From Alkalinema sp. CACIAM 70d (GTDB lineage: Bacteria > Cyanobacteriota > Cyanobacteriia > Leptolyngbyales > Leptolyngbyaceae), in contig MUGG01000218.1 of assembly GCA_002148405.1 (NCBI GenBank), forward strand, positions 1 through 64,000: a DNA stretch of 64,000 nt, in the 5' to 3' direction. The notes under the pieces are model-generated. The model searched no databases, was not told the DNA's origin, and saw only the letters and a list, made by a program, of their open reading frames with translations. The translations under genes were made by a program, and so were the position numbers. This document shows positions 55,715-64,000 of the stretch, piece after piece. Position 1 is the first letter of the stretch. Every line of letters starts with the position of its first letter.

Positions 55715-56788
55715 CTAAACCAACTCCACATGGGAATCATCGCCAATCATAAAGCGTAGCGCTTTGGGGCGAGCGGGAGCTTCCGTCAGCTTGGCTCGTT
55801 GCCCAATCACACTATCAACAATCCGTTGATGAATGCCCTCCACCTTGGCTCCCTGGAGCAACATACTATGTTCCAAATCCACCTCCCGAAGGATGACGTG
55901 ATCAGCAATGCTACTGTAGGGGCCAATAAAACTATTTTCGATATGGCAGTTTGCCCCAATGGCAACGGGGCCGCGAATGGTGGAGTTGATAATGCGAGTG
56001 CCTTCGCCAATTTGAACCCGTCCCAGGACTTGGCTTCGATCGTCCACGATCCCCTTGACTTCTTTGTTTAAGCGCGTATCTAAGAGGATACGATTGGCTT
56101 CTAGCAAATCATCTTTTTTTCCAGTATCCAACCACCAGCCTTGGAGTTGCCGTGCTTCGATCGATCGCTGATGATCGATTAAATCTTGAATGGCATCGGT
56201 AATTTCTAATTCACCCCGCGCCGAGGGTTGAATCCGCGCGATCGCCTCATGCACCGCTGCACTGAAGAAATAGATCCCCACTAGCGCCAAATTGGAAGGG
56301 GGCTCTTTCGGCTTTTCCACCAGCTTCAACACTCGCCCTGCGGCATCCACCTGCGCCACCCCAAAGGCTGTGGGATCACTGACGGCCCGCAGCAAAATCA
56401 ACGCATCGAGATTGCGTTCTTTAAAGACATTGGCAAAGTCACGGAGCGGATCAGGAATCAGGTTATCTCCCAAATACATCACAAAAGCCGAATCGCCGAG
56501 GAACGGTTGAGCCGTTTTGACCGCGTGGGCCAGTCCCGCCGCCTGCTCCTGGAGAATGTAGGTAATATTGGCCCCAAAGCGATCGCCATTGCCCGTTTTC
56601 GTACGCACTTCCTCACCCGTTTCAGGACTGATAATAATGCCAATATCGGTAATCCCTGCGGCGACGATCGCTTCAATGCCGTACCAAAGCACCGGCTTAT
56701 TAGCGACGGGAACCAGTTGTTTGGCCCCCGTATAGGTGAGCGGACGCAAACGAGTTCCCTTACCACCGGATAAAATTAGGGCTTTCAT
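55715..56788 (-). CDS. rfbA: glucose-1-phosphate thymidylyltransferase, long form
   Basis: Nucleotidyltransferase of 357 residues from the ATG at 56788, which has GGAG at good spacing; the frame extends eight residues further without support. The catalytic N-terminal domain shows MKALILSGGKGTRLRPLT, KQLVPVANKPVL, YLGDNLI and VEKPKEPPSN. The C-terminal third is a left-handed beta-helix (repeated I-x5 turns such as IGEGTRIINSTIRGP), which marks the long RmlA type. It makes dTDP-glucose from dTTP and glucose-1-phosphate, the first step of the rhamnose pathway. Confidence 0.94.
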   Translation of the reverse strand: MKALILSGGKGTRLRPLTYTGAKQLVPVANKPVLWYGIEAIVAAGITDIGIIISPETGEEVRTKTGNGDRFGANITYILQEQAAGLAHAVKTAQPFLGDSAFVMYLGDNLIPDPLRDFANVFKERNLDALILLRAVSDPTAFGVAQVDAAGRVLKLVEKPKEPPSNLALVGIYFFSAAVHEAIARIQPSARGELEITDAIQDLIDHQRSIEARQLQGWWLDTGKKDDLLEANRILLDTRLNKEVKGIVDDRSQVLGRVQIGEGTRIINSTIRGPVAIGANCHIENSFIGPYSSIADHVILREVDLEHSMLLQGAKVEGIHQRIVDSVIGQRAKLTEAPARPKALRFMIGDDSHVELV

Positions 56789-56830
56789 AGGATCTCCAAA
56801 ATGGGATAACAAATCGGTTTAGGCGTCAGA

Positions 56831-57793
56831 TTAGGAATCAGAAGATGCGGTCGGGGCTGCAATCATCAAGGAATACTGCTGGAGCATCGATCGCAGAGCC
56901 TGCCGCCAGTGACGAGGGGGACATCCTAGAATGGGCCACAATGGGCGGTGATCGAGCACCGAATAGGCAGGACGACGGGCAGGCGTGGGAAAATCCGCAG
57001 TAGTAATAGGTAGAATACGCTTGGTCAGAATCGGCAAACCTAGAGCCTCCGCCTCTTCCAAAATCGCTACGGTAAAGTCATACCAACTGGCGACCCCGCT
57101 ATTGGTGAAATGGAAAGTCCCTTGAACTACAGGCCGATCGTATTCAGGTGCGCCAGTTCCGTTCTCTGCGCTAGGGCTAGCTCCGTCCCGATCCCAGGCA
57201 ATCAATTGACCTAAGGTCTGGGCAATATCTGCGGCCCAAGTGGGGCTGCCAATCTGATCGGCCACAATTCGCAATTCTTCTTGGCTAGCCCCTAGACGCA
57301 ACATGGTTTTGACAAAATTAGTTTTACCATGTACCCCATAGACCCAAGCGGTGCGCAGGATCACATGACGATCGCCCACTTGCCGAATTCCCATTTCGCC
57401 AGCTAGTTTCGATTGACCATATACGCTCAACGGCTGTGTCGAATCCTCCACGCGATAGGGGCGATAACTATATCCATCAAATACATAGTCGGTGGAGAGA
57501 TGCAGAAGCAATGCATTGAGTGCTTGGGCTTCCTGCGCCATCACCGTCGGCGCGATCGCATTGATTTGATTAGCTAATTCCGCTTCACTTTCTGCTCGAT
57601 CGACAGCGGTATAGGCAGCAGCATTAACAATATAATTGGGTTTGAATTGTCGAATACATTGGCGAATCTGATCGGGCTGTGTCAGATCAAGGGCATGGCG
57701 ATCGAGGGCCGTTACTTTTCCGAGGCTGGGCAATACGGTTTGAAGTTCCTGCCCCACCTGCCCCGCCGCGCCAATTAGCAGAATTTGGGTCAT
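56831..57793 (-). CDS. rfbD: dTDP-4-dehydrorhamnose reductase
   Basis: Rossmann reductase of 320 residues catalysing the last step to dTDP-L-rhamnose. Key parts are ILLIGAAGQVGQEL, the NAAAYTAVDRAESE block, HLSTDYVFDG, the catalytic YGQSKLAGE (Tyr and Lys), and RTAWVYG. Its start overlaps the rfbC stop by 4 bp (ATGA), indicating translational coupling. The C-terminal tail is Ser/Ala-rich. Confidence 0.95.
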   Translation of the reverse strand: MTQILLIGAAGQVGQELQTVLPSLGKVTALDRHALDLTQPDQIRQCIRQFKPNYIVNAAAYTAVDRAESEAELANQINAIAPTVMAQEAQALNALLLHLSTDYVFDGYSYRPYRVEDSTQPLSVYGQSKLAGEMGIRQVGDRHVILRTAWVYGVHGKTNFVKTMLRLGASQEELRIVADQIGSPTWAADIAQTLGQLIAWDRDGASPSAENGTGAPEYDRPVVQGTFHFTNSGVASWYDFTVAILEEAEALGLPILTKRILPITTADFPTPARRPAYSVLDHRPLWPILGCPPRHWRQALRSMLQQYSLMIAAPTASSDS

Positions 57794-58350
57794 AGCTCCA
57801 CCTCTTCTGCATAGACTTCTGCCAACTGGAAGGATTGCCCTGCTTGGTCTTTAGCAGACAAAATAGGTTCCCCTACAAAAGGCCACTCAATGTTAATATC
57901 TGGATCATTCCATAGAATGCTGCGCTCGTACTTCGGTGCATAGTAATCTGTTGCTTTGTAAAGCACTTCTGCCACTTCAGAAAGCACCACAAAGCCATGG
58001 GCAAAACCGGGTGGAACCCAGAGTTGTCGGTAGTTTTCTGCACTTAATCGACAGCCAACCCACTGGCCAAAGGTGGCCGAAAATTTCCGCAAATCCACCG
58101 CCACATCATAAATCTCGCCAACCACAGCCCGTACCAGCTTACCTTGGGGCTGTTGGATTTGATAATGCAATCCTCGAAGAACGTGTTGGCCCGATCGGGA
58201 ATGATTATCCTGCACAAAGCGAGCTTGAATCCCCGTAGATTCATAAAATACTCGTTCGTTATAACTTTCTAAAAAAAAGCCGCGATCGTCTCCGAATACT
58301 TTCGGTTCCAGAATCAGAACCTCAGGAATTTCTGTTGGAATTACCTGCAT
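57790..58350 (-). CDS. rfbC: dTDP-4-dehydrorhamnose 3,5-epimerase
   Basis: Cupin-fold epimerase of 186 residues, first gene of the rhamnose operon. It shows LILEPKVFGDDRGFFLESYN, FVQDNHSRSGQHVLRGLHYQ with the catalytic His, KLVRAVVGEIYDVAVDLR, LWVPPGFAHGFVVLS, and YKATDYYAPKYERSI with the conserved Tyr. Length and motif order are normal for RmlC. The next 411 bp upstream are noncoding and probably contain the operon promoter. Confidence 0.95.
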   Translation of the reverse strand: MQVIPTEIPEVLILEPKVFGDDRGFFLESYNERVFYESTGIQARFVQDNHSRSGQHVLRGLHYQIQQPQGKLVRAVVGEIYDVAVDLRKFSATFGQWVGCRLSAENYRQLWVPPGFAHGFVVLSEVAEVLYKATDYYAPKYERSILWNDPDINIEWPFVGEPILSAKDQAGQSFQLAEVYAEEVEL

Positions 58351-58761
58351 ACAGTCGTCACAATACTAATCATCACAACATGAATCAATCTTTACCGTAC
58401 CAATCGTTACCGCGACCAAGACTCAACTAGCATTACACCCGTTGACCTATCCCAGCATCAGGTAACTGATTGACATCACACTTGCACCAGAATCAGATTA
58501 AACCGTCTCACTTTTTAAGATCTGCTTTAGCCATCTTTATGTTTAAACCGCTATATTTTTAAACCACGATATAACTCTATATTCAACCTGACCTCTAACC
58601 CTAGGTTCAACCGTACCGTTACTAATGCTAACGTTGCCAACTCAGTTTGCATCGCTAGTCCTCTAATTTCAGTTAATTACGATTAATCATCTTCCATCTG
58701 ATACAGATTCATGAACCTTAATCAAAACTTTTTGGAAAATTCATTGATCACACGAGCTGAG
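58351..58761. other. 411 bp spacer upstream of the rhamnose operon
   Basis: Noncoding, AT-rich, between rfbC and the membrane-protein gene on the same strand. It contains GTTCAACC/ATTCAACC-like short repeats near 58580-58610 but no gene, operator or terminator that I can support. Confidence 0.5.
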
Positions 58762-59526
58762 TCAACTCGATATTTTGAGGACTTCACCATCCCTAGCTGG
58801 CAGCCCCCAACCTGCGATCGATCGAATCAAACCCAGCCAATTTGCTGTCATCCAACCATAGATTCCCCCTAACGTGGCACCGGTCAAAAACAGCACCGGG
58901 AAATCAGGCATCAGACTAGTTGTCACACCTGCCGCCACCAGCGAGCCGAGCATCCAGGCCAAGGCATTAGCTAAGATCCATCGTCGCAATGGTGACGAGA
59001 ATTTCCAGGAACGCTGCAAGCAGACAAGCTGAATCCAGGCTAGGACAACCCCCGTGAATGCTCCTGCGATCGCTTCCGAAGTATAGCGGCTTATCGCCCA
59101 AACCACACCTAACGGAAGATAGGGAAATACTGCAAGGTTCACCTGACCGAATAGCCAGTGGCGCAGAAACAATGCCATGCCGCTTGCGACCAGCCAGCCC
59201 AACCCTGTCCCGCAGATCCAAAGTGGCAGCCAATTGGGTAGGCTGAAACGCCGCGCTCCTAGGCCCACAGACAGGTGATGAGTGAGCAGGTGCCGATCGC
59301 CCCGACTCTCCCGATACAAAACCCAACCTTGCAGCCCCCCTAAGCAGAGTCCGGGAACGGTTGCACCCCCTAGCCAACCCAACAACCACAGCCAACTTGT
59401 CCCCCCGAAATAACCGATCGTGCGATAAAGCGCTTGCCCGAACGGTAAACCCACCGCCAAGGCCACCGTACAGGCTAAGACCCAGGCAAACGATCGGGCC
59501 GATCGGGAAGAGGTCTGACGATTCAT
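58762..59526 (-). CDS. polytopic membrane protein of unknown function
   Basis: The 254-residue protein has about six hydrophobic helices (for example LACTVALAVGLPFGQAL, LWLLGWLGGATVPGLCLGG and LFLTGATLGGIYGWM) rich in Gly and Leu. GG-rich packing motifs alternate with Trp. I do not recognise a named family. Similar proteins occur in cyanobacteria beside surface and exosortase-type genes. It overlaps the TIGR03790 gene by 4 bp (ATGA), so the two are translationally coupled and the product probably works with it at the membrane. Confidence 0.7.
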   Translation of the reverse strand: MNRQTSSRSARSFAWVLACTVALAVGLPFGQALYRTIGYFGGTSWLWLLGWLGGATVPGLCLGGLQGWVLYRESRGDRHLLTHHLSVGLGARRFSLPNWLPLWICGTGLGWLVASGMALFLRHWLFGQVNLAVFPYLPLGVVWAISRYTSEAIAGAFTGVVLAWIQLVCLQRSWKFSSPLRRWILANALAWMLGSLVAAGVTTSLMPDFPVLFLTGATLGGIYGWMTANWLGLIRSIAGWGLPARDGEVLKISS

Positions 59527-60950
59527 GACTTGTGAGGCTCCAGAGGAAGAGAGATTGAGGAAAGGGCAGGGAATTCTGCCGATAATGCAGCTTGCTTCGG
59601 CATTTTGGGTGGCATCTGAGGATCAAACACAACCGTAGCTAAGGGATCGCCCAAGACAATGTCTCGCCAGCCAACAAAGCGAATCGATCGATAGAACGCC
59701 GTGGCTAAATTTACGCCAGAGAAATATTCGTTAAACAAAATTGTGGGAGAGCCGACCCCTTGACGTTCCGGTTCATCGATGTAGCCCCGTGCCCCTGTTA
59801 CGCCTTGGGAATCCCGCAGCAAATCCCCAATCAGGGACTGTCCTGTGCGGGTGGGGAAAAATGTACGCCCACTGGTGGACACCAACGTATCCACCACTGC
59901 CCCCGATCGAAACTGGAGGCTTTGGTAATTGCGACGATCGAAGGATTCATCATTGCTGCCCCAGGAGGCATAGCCCAGTAAATTCGTCCCTGTAGCAAAG
60001 GACTGTCCAGGAGCCAGCGCAACTTGTAGTTGAGGAAACTGTTGTTGAATTTGACCCTGGGCTAGTCGCAAATCATTGTTATAGTCCCGCTCAAACGATT
60101 CCCAAGTGCCCTTCGGCTGCAACTGACACTGGGTTGGCCGATCGACTCCACAGGACTGGGGATCAAAAATGTCGATTACCTGCGGATCACCCGTACTTTG
60201 GTTTTGTCCATGGGGATCTAGGAGCACCGTACCAGTCAGGCTAGGACGGGATTGCAAAGCGCGATCGACCAAAGCCAGCGCATCTTTCTCCTGATAACCA
60301 TCTAGCCGAGTGACTAAGTATCCACCGGTTAGCCGATGTTCAAAGGGATAGTTTTGCCGCCAGTATAGGTTCGGGATCAACAATCCAAAAATCGTTTTAC
60401 CCGTTAATTGTTGGTATTCCGTATCTCGAAATTCGATGGGAGGAATTTTGTAATCTAGCGCTGCGATCGTGGAATCCAGAGACTGGTTTTGGCGCAGAAA
60501 ACGTCCTTCAATTTCTCGGTAAGGCACCCCCTTGATGCGCAACGGAACACCCTTCGTCAGCACAACATAGCGAATCTGATCCTGCCAATGCCTCTGGTTC
60601 AAAAATTGCCGTAGCGGAGCCTCAACTTTTTGCTGGTAGGTTTTATAGCTAATCGATTCAAAGATCGGCAGGAGGGTGCTGTCAGGCAAATCTAAGGTGA
60701 AAAGATGATCCGGAGGAATCCGTCGCCGCTGCAGATAATATTGAGCCACCCTTAAGGACGCGGGACTATTGTGATTCGCCACCACAAGCACCCGATCGAC
60801 GTCCTGATGACCTACGGTCGGTCGAAGACCATCGACCCAGCCCATGGGAGCCCCCATAGACCGAGAAAGTCCTAACCAGAGCAATCCCAACCCTAAGAAA
60901 AGACCTAAAACAGCAGTAATACGCCGAAGATTTATAGCGGACATTCGCAT
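59523..60950 (-). CDS. TIGR03790-family protein, membrane-anchored
   Basis: Protein of 475 residues with an N-terminal helix (AVLGLFLGLGLLWLGLSRS) and a large exported domain. The VDRVLVVANHNSPASLRVAQYYLQRRRIP-type opening (in parts RVLVVAN, AQYYLQRRRIP) and VVLTKGVPLRIKG are signatures of TIGR03790, a family of unknown activity found in cyanobacteria and planctomycetes. Four Cys-like positions (DPQSCGVDRPTQC) lie near residue 270. No protease motif is recognisable. It sits 20 bp after the PA14 protein gene and overlaps the membrane-protein gene, suggesting one three-gene unit. Confidence 0.78.
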   Translation of the reverse strand: MRMSAINLRRITAVLGLFLGLGLLWLGLSRSMGAPMGWVDGLRPTVGHQDVDRVLVVANHNSPASLRVAQYYLQRRRIPPDHLFTLDLPDSTLLPIFESISYKTYQQKVEAPLRQFLNQRHWQDQIRYVVLTKGVPLRIKGVPYREIEGRFLRQNQSLDSTIAALDYKIPPIEFRDTEYQQLTGKTIFGLLIPNLYWRQNYPFEHRLTGGYLVTRLDGYQEKDALALVDRALQSRPSLTGTVLLDPHGQNQSTGDPQVIDIFDPQSCGVDRPTQCQLQPKGTWESFERDYNNDLRLAQGQIQQQFPQLQVALAPGQSFATGTNLLGYASWGSNDESFDRRNYQSLQFRSGAVVDTLVSTSGRTFFPTRTGQSLIGDLLRDSQGVTGARGYIDEPERQGVGSPTILFNEYFSGVNLATAFYRSIRFVGWRDIVLGDPLATVVFDPQMPPKMPKQAALSAEFPALSSISLPLEPHKS

Positions 60951-60970
60951 CGCTCATTTGAATCAATTAG

Positions 60971-63304
60971 CTAGGGCAATCCATCAACAGGCCCACCCCT
61001 CAATCCCGGATCAGGAATCCCGGTTGCTTTGAGCCAAGCCGTTACAAAGTCACTGGCTAGGGCTGAGGCATCCAGTGGAATGGTTGTGAGCAAGAAGGTC
61101 CAAGCTACACGATCGGCGACCGTCAACGATCGCGCCATCACAATATTAGTCAACCAACTGTTGAGGGATTGCCCCGCCGTCGGGAGTTCCGAGCTTCGTT
61201 GGTTCAACCATTGCTGGCTCCAATCGGTTAACCATTGATTAAAGTTGGGACTGCTGGGCTCGATCGGTGGAATCGTTGGGGCTGGAGGCGCTTCTAAAAC
61301 CAAGGAGCCGATCGTCCCAGCAGGGACAAAGTTATTCTGACGATCGCTCACCTGTTGAGGATTGATGCGAACATTATAGGATCCCGCTGCCGCTGCATTC
61401 CATAAGCCGCCCGGAGCAGTAATACGATAGATCGCAGTCACCCGTTGATTGTCAGGACTGGGCACAATACTCACCAGTTGGGCCAACTGGGTAAAGTTAT
61501 TCGGCCCCGTGACCGTAACATCTTGATCATCGAGCGAACTGAGTGAAACCGTGCTCGCATCCTGATAGGTCACGGCAAAGCTGTAATCCTTAGCTCCTAA
61601 TTTGATCCCAGAATTCCAGGACAAGGTTGCGATCGGGGCGGTTAGATCGACCTGCAAGGCTCCCAGGGCCACCGCTCCCAGTGAATTGCCGAGAACATCA
61701 CTTACCTGATTTGCTTGTAAATTAAATTCATAGAGGCCCCGATCGGCTTCATCCCAACTTCCCCCTGGTGCATCCAAACGATAGGTCGCTGACAAAGAAG
61801 TTCCATTCCCTTCTGGACTGGTACTGACCAAGGTAGCGGTTCGCAATTCCCCCTGTGGCCCCGTCACAATAATATTGCGATCGCCCAAGGTTTGCCGGCT
61901 CACGCCGGTTGCATCTTGATAGTTCACCGTAAACTGATAGGAATTGCTGCCTGCCACCACAGACGCTAGAGCATTCAACTGGACAGTCGGCGGCAAGAAG
62001 TCTACTGCAAAGGTGGCCAAAGTTTGGGAAGCAGCAAAGTTTTGATCCAGATCGCTCAAGGCTTTTGGTTGCAGGACGATCGCATAATTACCAGAGTCTG
62101 CACTATCCCAGCTTCCTCCCGGTGCTGCAATGCGATAGGTGGCGGTAATGGTTGCCGCATCCCGATCGCTACTAAATGTCAGCAACTGTACCGGGATCGT
62201 TGAATTATTGGGGCCGTTAACCTGCAACGCATCGTAAAGAGAAATGCGTTGAACCGCCAAATTGTCCCGATAGGTCACGGCAAAGCGATAGTCGCTCCCT
62301 CCACCCACGATCTCGCTTAATGGCTCAATCTGCGCAGTGGGTGGGACAAAATCCACACGAAAGGTTCCCAAGGAGCCAGCCGCAATAAAGTTGCTGTCAA
62401 TATCGCTAACTTGATTGGATTGCAGGTTGACAAAATATGTTCCTGTATCGGCTGCATCCCACACACCACCCGGTGCCTCTAAACTGTAGGTAGCTGTCAG
62501 AATTCCGCCCGTGGCATCTTGACTCAGATTAACAACCTTGGCCGCTTGGGAGTAATTATTCGGCCCCGTGACAACAATGTTGCCATCGCCGATCGTGCTG
62601 CGCTTCACCGCAGCTTCATCCCGATAGGTCACCGTAAAGCGATAGTCGCTACCACCACTTTGAGTGATGCTTTTTAAATCAGTAGTCGCCGTGGGAGCGG
62701 TCACATCTGGAAGTAATAAGTTAGATTGTGGAATAATCTCCTTAACTTGGCTGTCACTGGCCCAGAGTAGTTGAACAATCGCCCCGCCAAAATTCTCGTA
62801 ATACTCTAGACGGATATCATACTTTTGGCCTGCGACCAATGTGATTTTGCCTTGATCTTCCGTTAATGCATGATCAACCCAATTATTAATTAATAGCTTC
62901 CCATCAACCCACAACCGAATTCCATCATCGGATCTTGTAAAAAAGGTATAGGTTTCCGAGTAGTTAGCAACCACAGAACCTGACCAACGAGCCGAAAAAA
63001 GACTATTCTCTAACACTGATGAATCTGGTGAACCTGCGCCCCAATCAAAATTAACGGACGCATCCGATCGTGTTAACTTCAATTGCTCAAAGTTAGACCC
63101 CGCATAATACTGTCCAAGTAATCCATTTAGGGGTTGAGGTTCTGCCGCCAAAATTGCCGCACTCGCTGAAACACTCGCTAAAACATTGGCGACCAGTGGG
63201 GATACCAACAACGAGCTTTCCACGTCACTACCAGAAAATCCATCCAAAGGACTAGAATTCAAGAAATTTTCACTTGCAGAAAAAATACGATCGCTACTCA
63301 CCAT
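60971..63304 (-). CDS. PA14-domain protein with four Ig-like repeats
   Basis: Protein of 777 residues, probably surface-exposed. A PA14 domain at about 60-195 (GLLGQYYAGSNF, FFTRSDDGIRLWVDGKLLI, ENFGGAIVQLLWAS) is a beta-sandwich that often binds carbohydrate. Four repeats of about 115 residues follow (about 200-675), each with the patterns YRFTVTYRDEAAV, VTGPNN, TATYRIAAPGGSWD and NQVSD. The C-terminal 100 residues are Trp-rich and helical. No normal signal peptide is visible; the N-terminus is Ser/Ala-rich, so secretion may use another route. It is the first gene of the unit with TIGR03790 and membrane proteins. Confidence 0.85.
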   Translation of the reverse strand: MVSSDRIFSASENFLNSSPLDGFSGSDVESSLLVSPLVANVLASVSASAAILAAEPQPLNGLLGQYYAGSNFEQLKLTRSDASVNFDWGAGSPDSSVLENSLFSARWSGSVVANYSETYTFFTRSDDGIRLWVDGKLLINNWVDHALTEDQGKITLVAGQKYDIRLEYYENFGGAIVQLLWASDSQVKEIIPQSNLLLPDVTAPTATTDLKSITQSGGSDYRFTVTYRDEAAVKRSTIGDGNIVVTGPNNYSQAAKVVNLSQDATGGILTATYSLEAPGGVWDAADTGTYFVNLQSNQVSDIDSNFIAAGSLGTFRVDFVPPTAQIEPLSEIVGGGSDYRFAVTYRDNLAVQRISLYDALQVNGPNNSTIPVQLLTFSSDRDAATITATYRIAAPGGSWDSADSGNYAIVLQPKALSDLDQNFAASQTLATFAVDFLPPTVQLNALASVVAGSNSYQFTVNYQDATGVSRQTLGDRNIIVTGPQGELRTATLVSTSPEGNGTSLSATYRLDAPGGSWDEADRGLYEFNLQANQVSDVLGNSLGAVALGALQVDLTAPIATLSWNSGIKLGAKDYSFAVTYQDASTVSLSSLDDQDVTVTGPNNFTQLAQLVSIVPSPDNQRVTAIYRITAPGGLWNAAAAGSYNVRINPQQVSDRQNNFVPAGTIGSLVLEAPPAPTIPPIEPSSPNFNQWLTDWSQQWLNQRSSELPTAGQSLNSWLTNIVMARSLTVADRVAWTFLLTTIPLDASALASDFVTAWLKATGIPDPGLRGGPVDGLP

Positions 63305-64000
63305 AATTCAATCTCTTTCAGAATGAATCCCGTTTAATTCGCTCACAACCTGGAGAGACCCCGAACACTGAATTAATCAAAAAATCTATCTCAAGATTGA
63401 GGAATGTTTTAGAAAATTATTCAGCAAAGTGTTGTCAACATGATTCATTCCAGAACTTCATTCTAGATAGAATTGACCTATTTAAAATGATTTAAAAAGG
63501 TGCTCTAGGTTACTTACGATTGCTGACGATTGCTGATAATTTCCGGGTTCAGTAGCTAACCAATTGAATGCTTTCGATACGTTCTTAGAATACTGTATTT
63601 TGAATAAACGCGATCCACTTATATCTTTAAAATATATTTTGCATTTAAATTTGTGGCTCGATCGTTTGTACTGCGATCGTTTGTCCCGCGATCGTTGGCA
63701 ACTTCACCATCAATGGCACGATCGTGAGCAACTTGATCCCATCTCCTGTGCCGCATCCCCCAATTCAAACGTGAACCTTCCCACCCCATTTCCGCAGAGT
63801 AAAATCTTGTACTACAGTCTTGTACCACAAGTTAACCTGAAACCATTTCCTGAAATAGTTTTTGTTAAAACAATAAATATTTTTAAACAACTCATCCAAT
63901 CCTCTGCCATCGAACGTCCTTGACAAGACAAACATCCCGATCGAGAATTGTGCCCGTCAATGAGGAACAGCCCCATGCAGCCAAACCGACAGAAGCCCAG
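63305..64000. other. 696 bp window-end spacer without a supported gene
   Basis: No convincing gene. A 119-codon plus-strand frame (63564-63923) contains a DNA repeat and reads like translated noncoding sequence. Near 63660 there is a 15-bp tandem repeat built on GATCGTTTG. The promoter of the PA14 gene should lie just above 63304. Confidence 0.5.
63660..63698. repeat. 15-bp tandem repeat built on HIP1-like sequence
   Basis: GATCGTTTGTACTGC (63660-63674) is followed by GATCGTTTGTCCCGC (63675-63689) and a partial third unit GATCGTTGG. Confidence 0.8.

Noticed and set aside
63564..63923. 119-codon plus-strand frame at the window end
   Set aside because: Its middle is a translated 15-bp DNA repeat and the rest has no coding character; the minus-strand frame over the same repeat is equally open.

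Overview
The window looks like chromosomal DNA from a cyanobacterium, probably a filamentous one; I cannot name a genus. The signs are frequent HIP1-type GCGATCGC/CGATCG sites, cyanobacterial families (UPF0182, NIL-domain protein plus Crp-like regulator, TIGR03790, decaprenyl-phosphate phosphoribosyltransferase), and a large NRPS/PKS locus beside an exopolysaccharide locus. I see no rRNA, tRNA, CRISPR array, transposase or phage gene.

Region 1 (1-8.7 kb) holds mixed genes: a small secreted protein, a ceramidase-like CREST membrane hydrolase, a WD40 protein, a COG0523 metallochaperone GTPase behind a Fur/Zur-type palindrome, a UPF0182 membrane protein, and a translationally overlapping NIL-domain/Crp-like pair. 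A 1.7 kb AT-rich stretch without a convincing gene follows.

Region 2 (10.4-35.6 kb) is a Wzx/Wzy-type exopolysaccharide locus. It has a WecG/TagA/CpsF transferase, many GT4/GT2/GT-A glycosyltransferases, two GT-C membrane glycosyltransferases, two or more modifying enzymes (methyltransferase, acyltransferase 3), Wzy-like polymerase, Wzx-like flippase, Wzc-type tyrosine autokinase and Wza-type outer-membrane exporter. Inside it, UbiA-type phosphoribosyltransferase, HAD phosphatase and GT-C genes run head to tail and could make and use a polyprenyl-phosphate-pentose donor. No initiating sugar-phosphate transferase is seen.

Region 3 (36.2-52.9 kb) is one co-directional NRPS/PKS cluster, read from high to low coordinates: A-PCP-KS-AT-ACP-aminotransferase (2328 aa), a TIGR04325-type methyltransferase, a JmjC/cupin-like oxygenase, C-A-PCP, and TubC-type docking domain-C-A(degenerate)-PCP-TE. 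Binding-pocket residues suggest a Val-like starter, one malonyl extension, beta-transamination to a 3,4-diamino acid, then Gly. The last module has lost the adenylation core motifs and the catalytic His of its condensation domain, yet keeps intact PCP and TE. This is the most interesting system in the window.

Region 4 (54.5-58.4 kb) is a complete dTDP-L-rhamnose operon (rfbC-rfbD-rfbA-rfbB order of transcription), which probably feeds the exopolysaccharide locus. Region 5 (58.8-63.3 kb) is a three-gene unit: a PA14 protein with four Ig-like repeats, a TIGR03790 protein and a polytopic membrane protein. Short perfect or near-perfect tandem duplications of 12-25 bp recur in spacers and in one linker-coding stretch.
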